From Nitrospinota bacterium (GTDB lineage: Bacteria; UBA8248), in the NCBI GenBank assembly GCA_011523725.1, contig WTGD01000447.1, positions 1 through 12,428 of the forward strand: DNA of 12,428 bases. The letters run 5' to 3'. The notes under the pieces were generated by a model, which was not told the origin of the DNA, searched no databases, and was given only the letters and a program-made list of their open reading frames with translations. Of this stretch, positions 1-7,343 are shown piece after piece (the first letter of the stretch is position 1; each line of letters starts with the position of its first letter). A program made the position numbers and the translations under genes.

Positions 1-27
1 GTTTTATAGGCTGGGGAATGACGAGCG

Positions 28-60
28 GGGCGGGTTTTTAAACAAACCTCGCACCCGCCC
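28..60 (-). terminator. Candidate hairpin terminator after the five-gene operon
   Basis: Arms 28-35 (GGGCGGGT) and 53-60 (ACCCGCCC) form an 8-bp GC-rich inverted repeat around a 17-nt A/T-rich loop. It starts at the stop codon of the last operon gene. On the transcribed strand no clear U-run follows the stem, so it is at best a weak intrinsic terminator, or a hairpin that protects the 3' end. Confidence 0.35.
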
Positions 61-317
61 TAGAACGTGGCGACGCCGCCTTCGATGCCGAAAAGTCTGG
101 GGAGCAGGCCGTGGAAGTAGTAGACGTCGAGCAGCACGAGGCCGAAAAACAGCGCGATGAAGATGAGGATCAGCCCGGCGATGAAGCACGGTATCTGGGC
201 GATGGCGGTAAAGACGCTTCCGATCCCGCCTTTTCTCAAGGGGTAGCCGCAGTGCGGGCAGGTTCTGGCTTCGGTGCTCAGGAGCCCCCCGCATTCAGGG
301 CAGCTTAAGAGCGACAT
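60..317 (-). CDS. Small zinc-ribbon membrane protein
   Basis: This 85-residue protein has an N-terminal zinc ribbon with two CPxCG-type knuckles (Cys6, Cys9, Cys20, Cys23), then one long or two closely packed hydrophobic segments (about residues 33-68) and a short tail. It is probably an inner-membrane protein with a cytoplasmic metal-binding head. The ATG at 317 lies 1 nt past the TGA of the upstream synthetase gene (TGAGATG), so translation is probably coupled. The frame stays open upstream to 476, but that part is arginine-rich shadow sequence inside the synthetase gene and the zinc ribbon begins right after this ATG. No specific function is recognisable. Its place at the end of the operon suggests an accessory or regulatory role (inference). 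Confidence 0.78.
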   Translation of the reverse strand: MSLLSCPECGGLLSTEARTCPHCGYPLRKGGIGSVFTAIAQIPCFIAGLILIFIALFFGLVLLDVYYFHGLLPRLFGIEGGVATF

Positions 318-318
318 C

Positions 319-2262
319 TCACCGCGCCTCTGTGATCGCGCGTAAGAATTCGGGCGCCTCGATGGATGACGTGTCAATGTTGGCGGGGTCCTCGCCCATG
401 TAGACCTTCTTGATGGCGGCGCGCACGATCTTGGCCGAGCGCGTCTTGGGCAGCGCCTCGACGAACCTGACCTCATCGGGGCGCAGGCTCTTGCCGAGAT
501 ATTTCACGGTCTCTTCTTTCAAGTCCTCGCGCAGCGCGTCGCTCGGCTCATGGCCCCCGACCAGCACCACGAAACACGTCAAACCCTCGCCCTTGATGGG
601 GTGGGGCGCGCCGATGACGGCGGCCTCCACCACGGCGGGGTGTCTGATGAGGGCGGCCTCCACCTCGGCGGGCCCCACGCGCTTGCCCGCGACGTTGATG
701 GTGTCGTCCGAGCGCCCGAAGAGATACCACTGCCCGTCCGGGTCCAGGCGCGCCCAGTCGCCGTGGTACCAGACGTCCGGCCAGCGGGAGAAATAGGTTT
801 CGAGGAAGCGCGCGTCGTCTTTCAGGAACCCCTTGGACATCGAGGGGACGGGCTGCTTGAGCACGAGATGGCCGATCTCCCCGCGCACGGGCCGGCCCTC
901 CTCGTCGAACACGTCGGCGTCAGACCCCAGGGCCGGGCCGCCGAGCGAGCAGGGCGTGAGCGGAACGATGGGGTAGGGCTGGAGGATGCAGCCGCAAAGC
1001 TCGGTGCCGCCCGATATGTTCATGACGGGGCACCGCCCGCCGCCCACCTTTTCGAAATACCACATGTAGGATTCCGGGTCCCAGGGCTCGCCGGTCGAGC
1101 CGAGCACGCGCAAGGAGGAGAGGTCGTGTCTTTCCACCCATTCGTCGCCCTGGCTGATCAAGAGCCGCACGGCGGTGGGCGAGACGCCGAAGATGGAGAC
1201 CTTGTGATCGCTCGCGAGCTTCCAGAGCCTGTCGGGTTCGGGCCAGTTGGGCGCGCCCTCGTAAATCAGATACGTCCCGCCCCCGAACTGGACGCCTATC
1301 ATCTTCCAGGGGCCCATCATCCAGCCGATGTCCGTCACCCAGAAGAGGACGTCCGAATCCCGCAAGTCCATGCAGTAGCGGATCTCCTTGGACACGTTGA
1401 GCATGCAGCCCGCGTGGGTGTGCACCGAGCCCTTCGGCTTACCCGTCGTGCCCGAGGTGTAGATGATGAGGGAGTGGGCCTCGGCGGGCAGGCGCTCGGT
1501 TTCGGCCTCTTCCGGCTGGCCTTCGGTGAAATCGTCCCAGTCCACGTCGCGCCCCGCCTGCATGGGGACGTCCGTATCGGTTCTCCGGAAGACCACCACC
1601 TTCTCGACCCGGGTTCCGAGTTCCAGCGCCTTGTCCATCAGCGCCTTCACGCCCACTTCCTTGCCCCGGCGCATCCCGCCGTTCGAGGTGAAGACGAGCC
1701 GGGCATCCGCGTGCTCCAGTCGTTCGGCGACGGCCTCGGGGCCGAAGCCCGAGAAGATGGGAATCGCGACCACGCCGATCTTGAGGCACGCGAACATGGC
1801 GAACACCGTCTCGGGGAGCATGGGCATGAAGATGCCCGCGCTGTCGCCGGGCCGCATCCCCATCGCGCGCATGGCGTTCGCGAGGCGGCAGACGTGGGCG
1901 TTCATCTCCGCGTAGGTGTAGCGGCGCACCTCGCCGCCGTCGCCCTCCCAGATGAGGGCCACCCTGTCGCGCTTAGGCGTCGAGAGATGTCTGTCGATGC
2001 AGTTGTGGACGATGTTGAGCTCCCCGCCCACGAACCACTTCGTCCAGGGCAGGCCGCCCGATGCGTCCATGATCTCGTCATACGGCCTGTACCAGGAGAC
2101 GCCCATGTCCTTCTCGATGGCCGACCAGAAGCGGCCGATGTCTTCCCGGAAGAAATCGATCAGCGCCTCGTAGCTCGCAAGCCCCTGTTTCCTCATGAAG
2201 CGGGCGACGTTCGAGTTTTCGAGAAAATCCTCGCTCGGCCGCCAGATGATGTCTTCGGGCAT
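319..2262 (-). CDS. Acyl-CoA synthetase (acetyl/acetoacetyl-CoA synthetase-like), copy 2
   Basis: This 647-residue AMP-forming ligase of the ANL superfamily is expected to activate a carboxylic acid with ATP, then load it on CoA in the cytoplasm. An ACS-type N-terminal cap spans about 1-105. The P-loop YTSGTTGKPKG is at 268-278, the A5 region ISGGTE at 416-421, the adenylate-binding Asp is D502 in YHGDW, and the hinge region is GRSDDT (R517, D519). The adenylation lysine is K611 in LPKTRSAKIVR. Length matches acetyl- and acetoacetyl-CoA synthetases. In acetyl-CoA synthetase the A5 region reads WWQTE; here Gly418 takes the place of the tryptophan that limits the pocket to acetate, and ISGGT resembles acetoacetyl-CoA synthetases. 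The substrate is therefore probably larger than acetate, but unknown. The start follows the upstream paralog's TAG by 2 nt, with a GAGG ribosome site inside that gene. Family is secure; substrate is not. Confidence 0.95.
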   Translation of the reverse strand: MPEDIIWRPSEDFLENSNVARFMRKQGLASYEALIDFFREDIGRFWSAIEKDMGVSWYRPYDEIMDASGGLPWTKWFVGGELNIVHNCIDRHLSTPKRDRVALIWEGDGGEVRRYTYAEMNAHVCRLANAMRAMGMRPGDSAGIFMPMLPETVFAMFACLKIGVVAIPIFSGFGPEAVAERLEHADARLVFTSNGGMRRGKEVGVKALMDKALELGTRVEKVVVFRRTDTDVPMQAGRDVDWDDFTEGQPEEAETERLPAEAHSLIIYTSGTTGKPKGSVHTHAGCMLNVSKEIRYCMDLRDSDVLFWVTDIGWMMGPWKMIGVQFGGGTYLIYEGAPNWPEPDRLWKLASDHKVSIFGVSPTAVRLLISQGDEWVERHDLSSLRVLGSTGEPWDPESYMWYFEKVGGGRCPVMNISGGTELCGCILQPYPIVPLTPCSLGGPALGSDADVFDEEGRPVRGEIGHLVLKQPVPSMSKGFLKDDARFLETYFSRWPDVWYHGDWARLDPDGQWYLFGRSDDTINVAGKRVGPAEVEAALIRHPAVVEAAVIGAPHPIKGEGLTCFVVLVGGHEPSDALREDLKEETVKYLGKSLRPDEVRFVEALPKTRSAKIVRAAIKKVYMGEDPANIDTSSIEAPEFLRAITEAR

Positions 2263-2264
2263 CG

Positions 2265-4211
2265 CTACACCGCCTCTTTGATGGCGTCCAGGTGCGCGGG
2301 GTTTTCGAGGGAGTTCAGGTCCATGTGGTCCACGGGCTGCCCCAGATAGATTTTCTTGATGGCGTTGCGCACGATTTTGGCGGAGCGCGTCTTGGGCAGG
2401 GCCTTGACGAAGCGCACCTCATCGGGCCGCAGGCTCTTGCCGAGATATTCCACCGCCTGGTCTTTCAATTCCTCGCGCAGGGCGTCGCTCGGCTCAAAGG
2501 AATCGTGCATGACGACGAAGCAGGTGAGGCCCTCGCCCTTCACCGGGTGCGGCGTCCCCACGACGGCGGCCTCGATGACGCCGGGGTGCTTGATGAGTTC
2601 GGATTCGATCTCGTTCGGCCCCACGCGCTTGCCCGATACCTTGATGGTGTCGTCGGAGCGCCCGTAGAGATACCAGAGGCCCTGCTCGTCCACCTTGGCC
2701 CAGTCGCCGTGGTACCAGACGCCCTCCCAGCGCGAGAAATAGGTCTCGAGGTAGCGCTCGGGCTCCTTCCAGAAGCCGTTGGTGAGCGAGGGGATGGGTT
2801 GTTTGAGCACGAGGTGGCCCACCTCGCCGCGGATCGGTTTTGCGTCTTCGCCGAACACGTCGGCGTCCGTGCCCATGGCGGGCGCGCCCAGCGTGCAGGG
2901 GGAGAGGTCCATGACGGGCAGGGGCTGCAGCAGGCAGGCGCCGATCTCGGTGCCGCCCGAGATGTTCATGACGGGGCACCGCCCGCCGCCCACTTTATCG
3001 AAATACCACATGTAGGATTCGGGGTCCCACGGCTCGCCCGTGGAGCCCAGCACGCGGAGCGAGGAGAGGTCGTGTTTTTCCACCCATTCATCGCCCGCGC
3101 TTATCAAGACCCGCACCGCCGTGGGCGAGAGTCCCAGGTGGGTGACCCCGTTCCTGGAGATAATCTGCCATAGCCTGTCCGGCGCGGGGTGGTTCGGCAC
3201 GCTCTCATAGAGCTGGCACGAATGGCCGTTGAAATGAGAGCCCACGAGTTCGTAGGGCGCCATCACCCAGCCGAAATCCGTCACCCAGAAGACGGTGTCG
3301 CCGTCGCGCATGTCGAGGCAGTACTTGAGTTCGCGCCCCGGGCCGCTCATGAGCCCTGCGTGGGTGTAGACGGTGCCCTTGGGCTTTCCGGTGGTGCCCG
3401 AGGTGTACATGATCATCGAGACGGCGTCGGCGGGGAGCCGCTCGGTCTCGGCTTCCGTCGATTGCCCCGCCACGAAATCATCCCATGTGACGTCGCGCCC
3501 CTCCTGCATGGGGACCTCATCGCCCGAGCGGGTGAGCACGACGACTTTCTCGACCTTCGTGCCGCGCGCAAGCGCCGCGTCCGCCGTGCCCTTGAGCGGC
3601 ACCTTCTTGCCGCGGCGGACGGCGCCGTCCACGGTGAAGAGGATGCGCGCCTCCGCGTGTATCAACCGCTCGGCCAGACCCTCGGGGCCGAAGCCCGAGA
3701 ATACGGGCAGCACGGCCACCCCCGTCTTGAAGCACGCGTACATGACGATGGCGGCTTCGGGCACCATGGGGAGGAACACGCCCGCCACGTCGCCGGGTTT
3801 CAGGCCCATATCGCGCATGGCGTTCGCGAGGCGCGATACCTCCGCCGAGAGTTCGGCGTAGGTGAATGTGCGCACCTCGCCCCCGTCGCTCTCCCAGACG
3901 AGGGCGGTCTGATCGCGGCGGCCGCCCTCCAGGTGGCGGTCGATGCAGTTGAGCACCAGGTTCGTTTCGCCGCCGATGAACCACTTCGCCCACGGGAAGC
4001 CGCCGCTCAGATCCAGAAGCTCGTCGTAGGGCCTGTACCATTCAAGTCCCATGTCTTCCAGGACGACCTCCCAGAAGCGGCGGATGTCCTCGACCGACCA
4101 GCTTAAGAACTCGCGGTAATCCGAGATGCCGAGCTTTTTCATCAACCTGGCGATGTGGCTGTTCGTCAGGAAATCCTCGTTCGGCCGCCAAATGATGTCA
4201 GGAGCGTTCAC
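2265..4211 (-). CDS. Acyl-CoA synthetase (acetyl/acetoacetyl-CoA synthetase-like), copy 1
   Basis: This 648-residue tandem paralog of the next gene has the same architecture: N-terminal cap about 1-105, P-loop YTSGTTGKPKG at 269-279, ISGGTE at 417-422, YHGDW (D503), GRSDDT (R518, D520) and catalytic lysine K612 in LPKTRSAKIVR. Gly419 stands where acetyl-CoA synthetase has its acetate-limiting Trp. The segment around 312-340, which lines the acyl pocket in the family, differs clearly from the paralog (WVMAPYELVGSHF against WMMGPWKMIGVQF), while the neighbouring 365-422 segment is nearly identical. The two copies therefore probably prefer different acids or work as partners. The start codon is GTG, supported by a strong GGAGG site 10 nt upstream. 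The gene begins 16 nt after the preceding MBL-fold gene. Confidence 0.95.
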   Translation of the reverse strand: MNAPDIIWRPNEDFLTNSHIARLMKKLGISDYREFLSWSVEDIRRFWEVVLEDMGLEWYRPYDELLDLSGGFPWAKWFIGGETNLVLNCIDRHLEGGRRDQTALVWESDGGEVRTFTYAELSAEVSRLANAMRDMGLKPGDVAGVFLPMVPEAAIVMYACFKTGVAVLPVFSGFGPEGLAERLIHAEARILFTVDGAVRRGKKVPLKGTADAALARGTKVEKVVVLTRSGDEVPMQEGRDVTWDDFVAGQSTEAETERLPADAVSMIMYTSGTTGKPKGTVYTHAGLMSGPGRELKYCLDMRDGDTVFWVTDFGWVMAPYELVGSHFNGHSCQLYESVPNHPAPDRLWQIISRNGVTHLGLSPTAVRVLISAGDEWVEKHDLSSLRVLGSTGEPWDPESYMWYFDKVGGGRCPVMNISGGTEIGACLLQPLPVMDLSPCTLGAPAMGTDADVFGEDAKPIRGEVGHLVLKQPIPSLTNGFWKEPERYLETYFSRWEGVWYHGDWAKVDEQGLWYLYGRSDDTIKVSGKRVGPNEIESELIKHPGVIEAAVVGTPHPVKGEGLTCFVVMHDSFEPSDALREELKDQAVEYLGKSLRPDEVRFVKALPKTRSAKIVRNAIKKIYLGQPVDHMDLNSLENPAHLDAIKEAV

Positions 4212-4227
4212 TTGCGCTAATCCTCCG

Positions 4228-5043
4228 CTATTTTCTGGCGTTGTCGTTCGTCCATATCTTCATGTCGCCGGAGACGTACTCATCCACCACGCCCCATTTG
4301 CCGGCCTCGATCTTTTCGGGCGGCTCATGCGCGCCCGCCGCCACGTCTTCGACGAACTGCGCCATCCGCCCGATAATGGAAATATCCTCGCACGGGTCGG
4401 TATGGCCCGAGCAGACGAACCGGGCGTCGTTGTCTTCGGCGATCCGCTGGAGCCTTCGCATCGAGGGGCCGTACTGGGACAGGACGGCGGTCGGCACCTG
4501 GATGAAGAGCGGCTGGCCGGGCTTCACCAGGTCGCCCGTGATCAAGACGCGCTCTCGCTCGTCATAGAGCGAGATGCTGCAAGGCGAATGCCCCGGCGTG
4601 TCGTATACATGGATTCTCCTGCCGCCGAGGTCGATGACGTCGCCTTCCTGCACCGCCCAGCCGAACTTTCCGGGCGGAATGGTGAAGGTATCGGGGTCGA
4701 ACCCCTCGGGGAAGGGTTTGCCATCCCAAGTCTGCACGAAGTCCCGGCAGCCCGCCGTGTAATCGTTCGCGAGCTTGTCCTCGCCGTTCGGGTGAACGCC
4801 CACCGACTCCCATTCGTGCACCGCGCCCACGTGGTCCCAGTGCGTGTGGGTCAGGACGTGCTCCACGGGGAGATCGGTAATCGACTCGCAGAGCCTCCGC
4901 ACGCTGCCCACGCCGATGCCGCCGTCGAGCGAGAGGGCCTTCTCCCCGCCCACGAGGAGGAACATGTTCCACCGCCCCGCCTCGCCCAACTGCCAGGTGT
5001 CCGGCGCGAACTCGATGACGTCGTACCAGCCTTGCGTGTCCAT
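4228..5043 (-). CDS. Metallo-beta-lactamase-fold hydrolase, copy 2
   Basis: This 271-residue MBL-fold metallohydrolase carries the signature THTHWDH with H66, H68, D70 and H71. The other expected ligands are present: H152 in TPGHS, bridging D171 in ITGDL and H214 in CSGHTD. A complete two-metal site is therefore predicted. Members of this fold cleave thioesters, lactones, esters or beta-lactams with activated water; the motif set fits glyoxalase II-like and lactonase-like branches, and I cannot choose between them. There is no signal peptide, so it should be cytoplasmic. The frame is open upstream to 5649, but the ATG at 5043 gives an N terminus (MDTQGWYDV) aligned with the paralog upstream (METQDWYSV). 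It lies 14 nt after that paralog. Its own ribosome site is modest (GGGGA). Confidence 0.93.
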   Translation of the reverse strand: MDTQGWYDVIEFAPDTWQLGEAGRWNMFLLVGGEKALSLDGGIGVGSVRRLCESITDLPVEHVLTHTHWDHVGAVHEWESVGVHPNGEDKLANDYTAGCRDFVQTWDGKPFPEGFDPDTFTIPPGKFGWAVQEGDVIDLGGRRIHVYDTPGHSPCSISLYDERERVLITGDLVKPGQPLFIQVPTAVLSQYGPSMRRLQRIAEDNDARFVCSGHTDPCEDISIIGRMAQFVEDVAAGAHEPPEKIEAGKWGVVDEYVSGDMKIWTNDNARK

Positions 5044-5057
5044 AGTTTTCCCCGGAA

Positions 5058-5879
5058 TTACTTTCTCGCGTGGTCCTGGATCCACACCTTGGCGCGGGGG
5101 AAGACGTACTCGTCCACCTCGCCCCACGCGCCGCCGTCCACCTTGGCGGGCGGGTCGTACTTGCCCGCTTCGAGGTCCTCCATGTTCTGCGCCAGTTCGC
5201 CGATGATGGAGGGGTCCGGATAAGGGTCGGTGTGGCCCGAGGTGATCCAGCGCACCTCGTTCTCCGCGGCGACTTTCTCGAGCTTGCGCAGCGAGGGCGC
5301 GTAGTCGGAGAGCACCGCCGTGGGCACCTGCAGGAAGAGGTACTCCTCGCAGCGGATCAGGTCGCCCGATACGAGAATCTTCTCGCGCTCGTCGTAGAGC
5401 GAGATGCTGCACGGCGAGTGGCCGGGCGTCTCGTATACGCGAAACTTCCGGTTGCCCAGGTCGAAGGTGTCGCCCTCTTGAAGCGTCCAGCCGAAGGTGG
5501 CGGGCTTGATGCCGTAGGCGTCCTCGTCGAACCAGTCGGGGAAGGCGTTCCCGTTGTTCTTCCACATGTTCACAAAAGCCTGTTCCAGCTTGGAGTGATC
5601 GTTGGCGATCAAGTCCTTGCCGACGGGGTGGACGCCCACGCTGTCCCACTGCGAGGCCGCGCCCACGTGGTCCCAGTGCGTGTGGGTGAGGATGAAGTCG
5701 ATGGGCTTGTCGGTGATGCTCTCGTAGAGTTTCCTTAAGTTCGCGACCCCGATGCCGCCGTCGATGGCGACCGCCTTCTCGTCACCTTCGAGGAGGAGCA
5801 TGTTGAACCTGCCGCCCTCGGTGATCTGGTAGCTGCCCGGAGCGAAATTGTTGACGGAATACCAGTCCTGGGTTTCCAT
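5058..5879 (-). CDS. Metallo-beta-lactamase-fold hydrolase, copy 1 (first gene of operon)
   Basis: This 273-residue tandem paralog of the following gene has the same complete set of metal ligands: THTHWDH (H66, H68, D70, H71), H154 in TPGHS, D173 in VSGDL and H216 in TSGHTD. The two copies align along their length with few gaps. Shared blocks include DGGIGV near residue 40, SPCSISLYDERE after the third ligand, and a tail of the form WGxVDEYV...ARK. The middle (about 95-130) and the segment after the GD motif differ most, which could change substrate fit. The ATG at 5879 has an AAAGG-type ribosome site. It is the promoter-proximal gene of a five-gene operon ending in two acyl-CoA synthetases, so it may supply the free acid they activate (inference). 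Confidence 0.94.
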   Translation of the reverse strand: METQDWYSVNNFAPGSYQITEGGRFNMLLLEGDEKAVAIDGGIGVANLRKLYESITDKPIDFILTHTHWDHVGAASQWDSVGVHPVGKDLIANDHSKLEQAFVNMWKNNGNAFPDWFDEDAYGIKPATFGWTLQEGDTFDLGNRKFRVYETPGHSPCSISLYDEREKILVSGDLIRCEEYLFLQVPTAVLSDYAPSLRKLEKVAAENEVRWITSGHTDPYPDPSIIGELAQNMEDLEAGKYDPPAKVDGGAWGEVDEYVFPRAKVWIQDHARK

Positions 5880-5913
5880 GGATGCGCCTTTCTGCTTGAG
5901 GGATAAAGAATTC

Positions 5914-5926
5914 GTTTGTCTTATCG
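5914..5926 (-). promoter_or_regulatory. Motif shared by the upstream regions of both minus-strand operons
   Basis: GTTTGTCTTATCG (plus-strand reading) lies 35 nt upstream of the first MBL gene. A copy matching 12 of 13 bases lies 47 nt upstream of the first M24 gene at 12092-12104. Position and spacing fit a promoter -10 area or a regulator site. No convincing -35 box is visible, so the role is a guess. Confidence 0.3.
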
Positions 5927-6006
5927 TACAGGGACGCTTCCGCCCCCGCCATCCGTACGATTGGATGGCCCTAATCTAGCCCCATCCCCCCTCCAGAATC
6001 AAGCGA

Positions 6007-6168
6007 GGGTGTTGTTGAAAAGGCCCTCGTCGGGGGGCTTTGATTTTACCCCCCTGTTAAGGAGGGACAGGGGGGTTGATTTTCATGCAGGGGGAGAACG
6101 GTGCGAGTGATGCCCTTACCGTGAACCCCCCAACCCCCCTTGTCAGGGGGGCTTTTTTCAACGACCCC
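6007..6168. repeat. Hairpin-rich repeat with TTGTTGAAAA-type inverted ends
   Basis: The left end reads GGGTGTTGTTGAAAAGG; the right end, read in reverse complement, is GGGGTCGTTGAAAAAAG, giving a short imperfect terminal inverted repeat. Inside are a 9-bp stem (6049-6057 with 6067-6075) and a 7-bp stem (6134-6140 with 6145-6151). The ends match those of the larger element at 8800-9050. It has no coding capacity and no obvious target duplication. It is probably a non-autonomous mobile or REP-like element. Confidence 0.6.
6134..6158 (+). terminator. Strong intrinsic-terminator-like hairpin inside the repeat
   Basis: CCCCCCT and AGGGGGG form a 7-bp stem with a TGTC tetraloop, followed by C and six T residues on the plus strand. 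This is a textbook Rho-independent shape. However, both flanking genes run on the minus strand, so on the plus strand it could only stop antisense transcription, or it is simply part of the repeat. Confidence 0.5.
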
Positions 6169-6188
6169 ATTCCCGCCGCCGGGCGCCT

Positions 6189-7100
6189 TCACCCCCTGTA
6201 GACGGGCGCGGGCTGGCTGAAGAAGCGCTCGATCAGATAAAAGACGATGCCGTGGTTCTTCTCCTGCAGGCTCGCGTGGGCGATACCGGGCATCATGACG
6301 AACTGCTTGTCCGGGTTCGGCAGCAGCCCGAAAAACGCCACGAGATCGTCGAGATGGGCGATGCCGTCGAACTCGCCGCGCGCGATCATCACCGGAGCCG
6401 TGATTTTCTCAGGCTTCACCAGCGGCAGCCGCTCGCACATGTCGATGTAGGTGCCGTTGGGGATCGTGTCGTCGAGCGCGCAGATGGCCTCTGCGAATTC
6501 ACGGACGACGTCGCGGTACGCCGTGCCGGGATGATCGCGCGTGAAGATGCTCTTGATGAACGCAGCGTTCACGGGCCTCCTGGAAGTCGAGGCCACGCCT
6601 TTGAACCGCTTGCTTCTTTCTTTCAGCGTCGGGCTTCCTTCGCCCGTCCAGACGAAGGCGTCGAGGACCAGCCGCTTCACGCGCCGGGGGTTTTTCTGCG
6701 CGAACAGGGCGGCCCGGAGCGCGCCGGACGAGATGCCGTAGAGGTGAACCGCGTTCTTTCTGCTCACTCGCCGGATCACGTTCGCCGCCGCGAGAACGTC
6801 CCTGGCGCCGCGCTCGATACCGCAGGAGACCCGCCTCGACTTGGTGGACCTCCCGTAGCCCTCACAGTCCACGCACCAGACGTCGTAGCCGCGCTCGGCG
6901 AGATGGTCCATCAGGGAGTATCCGGGCCGGGTCTTCACCTGGAGGTCGAACGTGGGCGTGGAGGCCATGGACGAGCCGTGCACGAGGAGCACGGCGTCCC
7001 CCGGTTTATCCGGCCCCGCTTTTCGCTTCCTCCACAAGAACAGATCGGCTCCGTCGTGGTGCGCCCGGTGCTCTTCACCTGTGATTTTTCTCTTCGGCAT
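6189..7100 (-). CDS. Alpha/beta hydrolase
   Basis: This 303-residue protein has the alpha/beta-hydrolase fold. The oxyanion motif LLVHGSS has H41-G42, the nucleophile elbow GISSG holds Ser124, the likely acid is Asp245 in RGEFDG, and the catalytic His is H275 in PGIAHAS. A cap or lid domain likely covers about 150-225. The family hydrolyses esters, thioesters, lactones or C-C bonds; the exact substrate cannot be read. There is no signal peptide and the N terminus is basic, so it is probably cytoplasmic. The ATG at 7100 has a GAGGG site about 10 nt upstream. The gene stands alone, on the same strand as the downstream MBL/synthetase operon but separated from it by 309 bp containing a repeat. 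It is divergent from the VOC gene on the other side. Confidence 0.93.
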   Translation of the reverse strand: MPKRKITGEEHRAHHDGADLFLWRKRKAGPDKPGDAVLLVHGSSMASTPTFDLQVKTRPGYSLMDHLAERGYDVWCVDCEGYGRSTKSRRVSCGIERGARDVLAAANVIRRVSRKNAVHLYGISSGALRAALFAQKNPRRVKRLVLDAFVWTGEGSPTLKERSKRFKGVASTSRRPVNAAFIKSIFTRDHPGTAYRDVVREFAEAICALDDTIPNGTYIDMCERLPLVKPEKITAPVMIARGEFDGIAHLDDLVAFFGLLPNPDKQFVMMPGIAHASLQEKNHGIVFYLIERFFSQPAPVYRG

Positions 7101-7175
7101 GGGTTTTTTCCCTCAAGGTGGGTTATCGCAAAAGTTATCCTCGGTCGGAATTAACTACTGTCGTCATTATCGTTT

Positions 7176-7251
7176 AATTGTAGGGGTCGCATACATGCGA
7201 CCCAGCCTTTTGCCGCTCGTCATGGGCCGCATATATGCGGCCCCTACAATT
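7176..7251. repeat. Palindromic doublet (REP-like), GTAGGGG...CCCCTAC type
   Basis: Outer arms AATTGTAGGGG (7176-7186) and CCCCTACAATT (7241-7251) enclose two 20-bp palindromes. One is imperfect (7184-7203, GGGTCGCAT / ATGCGACCC) and one perfect (7224-7243, GGGCCGCATATATGCGGCCC), separated by 20 nt. The GTAGGGG / CCCCTAC ends recur in the palindrome at 9087-9114. It sits in the region between divergent genes. The heptamer ATCGTTT occurs on both sides (7169-7175, 7256-7262). Confidence 0.75.
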
Positions 7252-7257
7252 GAAAAT

Positions 7258-7271
7258 CGTTTGTGCAAACG
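7258..7271. promoter_or_regulatory. Short inverted repeat, possible operator
   Basis: CGTTTG-TG-CAAACG is a 14-bp inverted repeat about 73 nt before the VOC start, in the space between divergent genes. A TAATAT sequence downstream (about 7302) could be a -10 box, but no good -35 partner is visible. It may be an operator; chance is also possible. Confidence 0.2.
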
Positions 7272-7343
7272 GCGCTTCCTGTGGGATTCTCGGTTCAGCG
7301 TAATATGAGCGCGCGAAGGTGAACAATCACGAAAGGAGTTTTT

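Noticed and set aside
318..476. N-terminal extension of the zinc-ribbon protein to 476
   Set aside because: The extra 53 residues overlap the synthetase gene and have shadow composition; the ATG at 317 sits directly before the zinc ribbon with coupling to the upstream stop.
550..2349. A 599-codon plus-strand open frame
   Set aside because: It lies antisense to a clear acyl-CoA synthetase, its product is rich in Ala, Gly, His and Arg with no recognisable motif, and such frames are usual opposite GC-rich genes.
5044..5649. N-terminal extension of the second MBL gene to 5649
   Set aside because: The added residues are arginine-rich shadow of the upstream MBL gene, and the ATG at 5043 aligns with the paralog's N terminus.
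2292..5738. Several long plus-strand frames (2292-3173, 3189-4106, 4126-5223, 5070-5738)
   Set aside because: All are antisense to confident genes and repeat the same low-complexity composition; none has its own supported start or motif.
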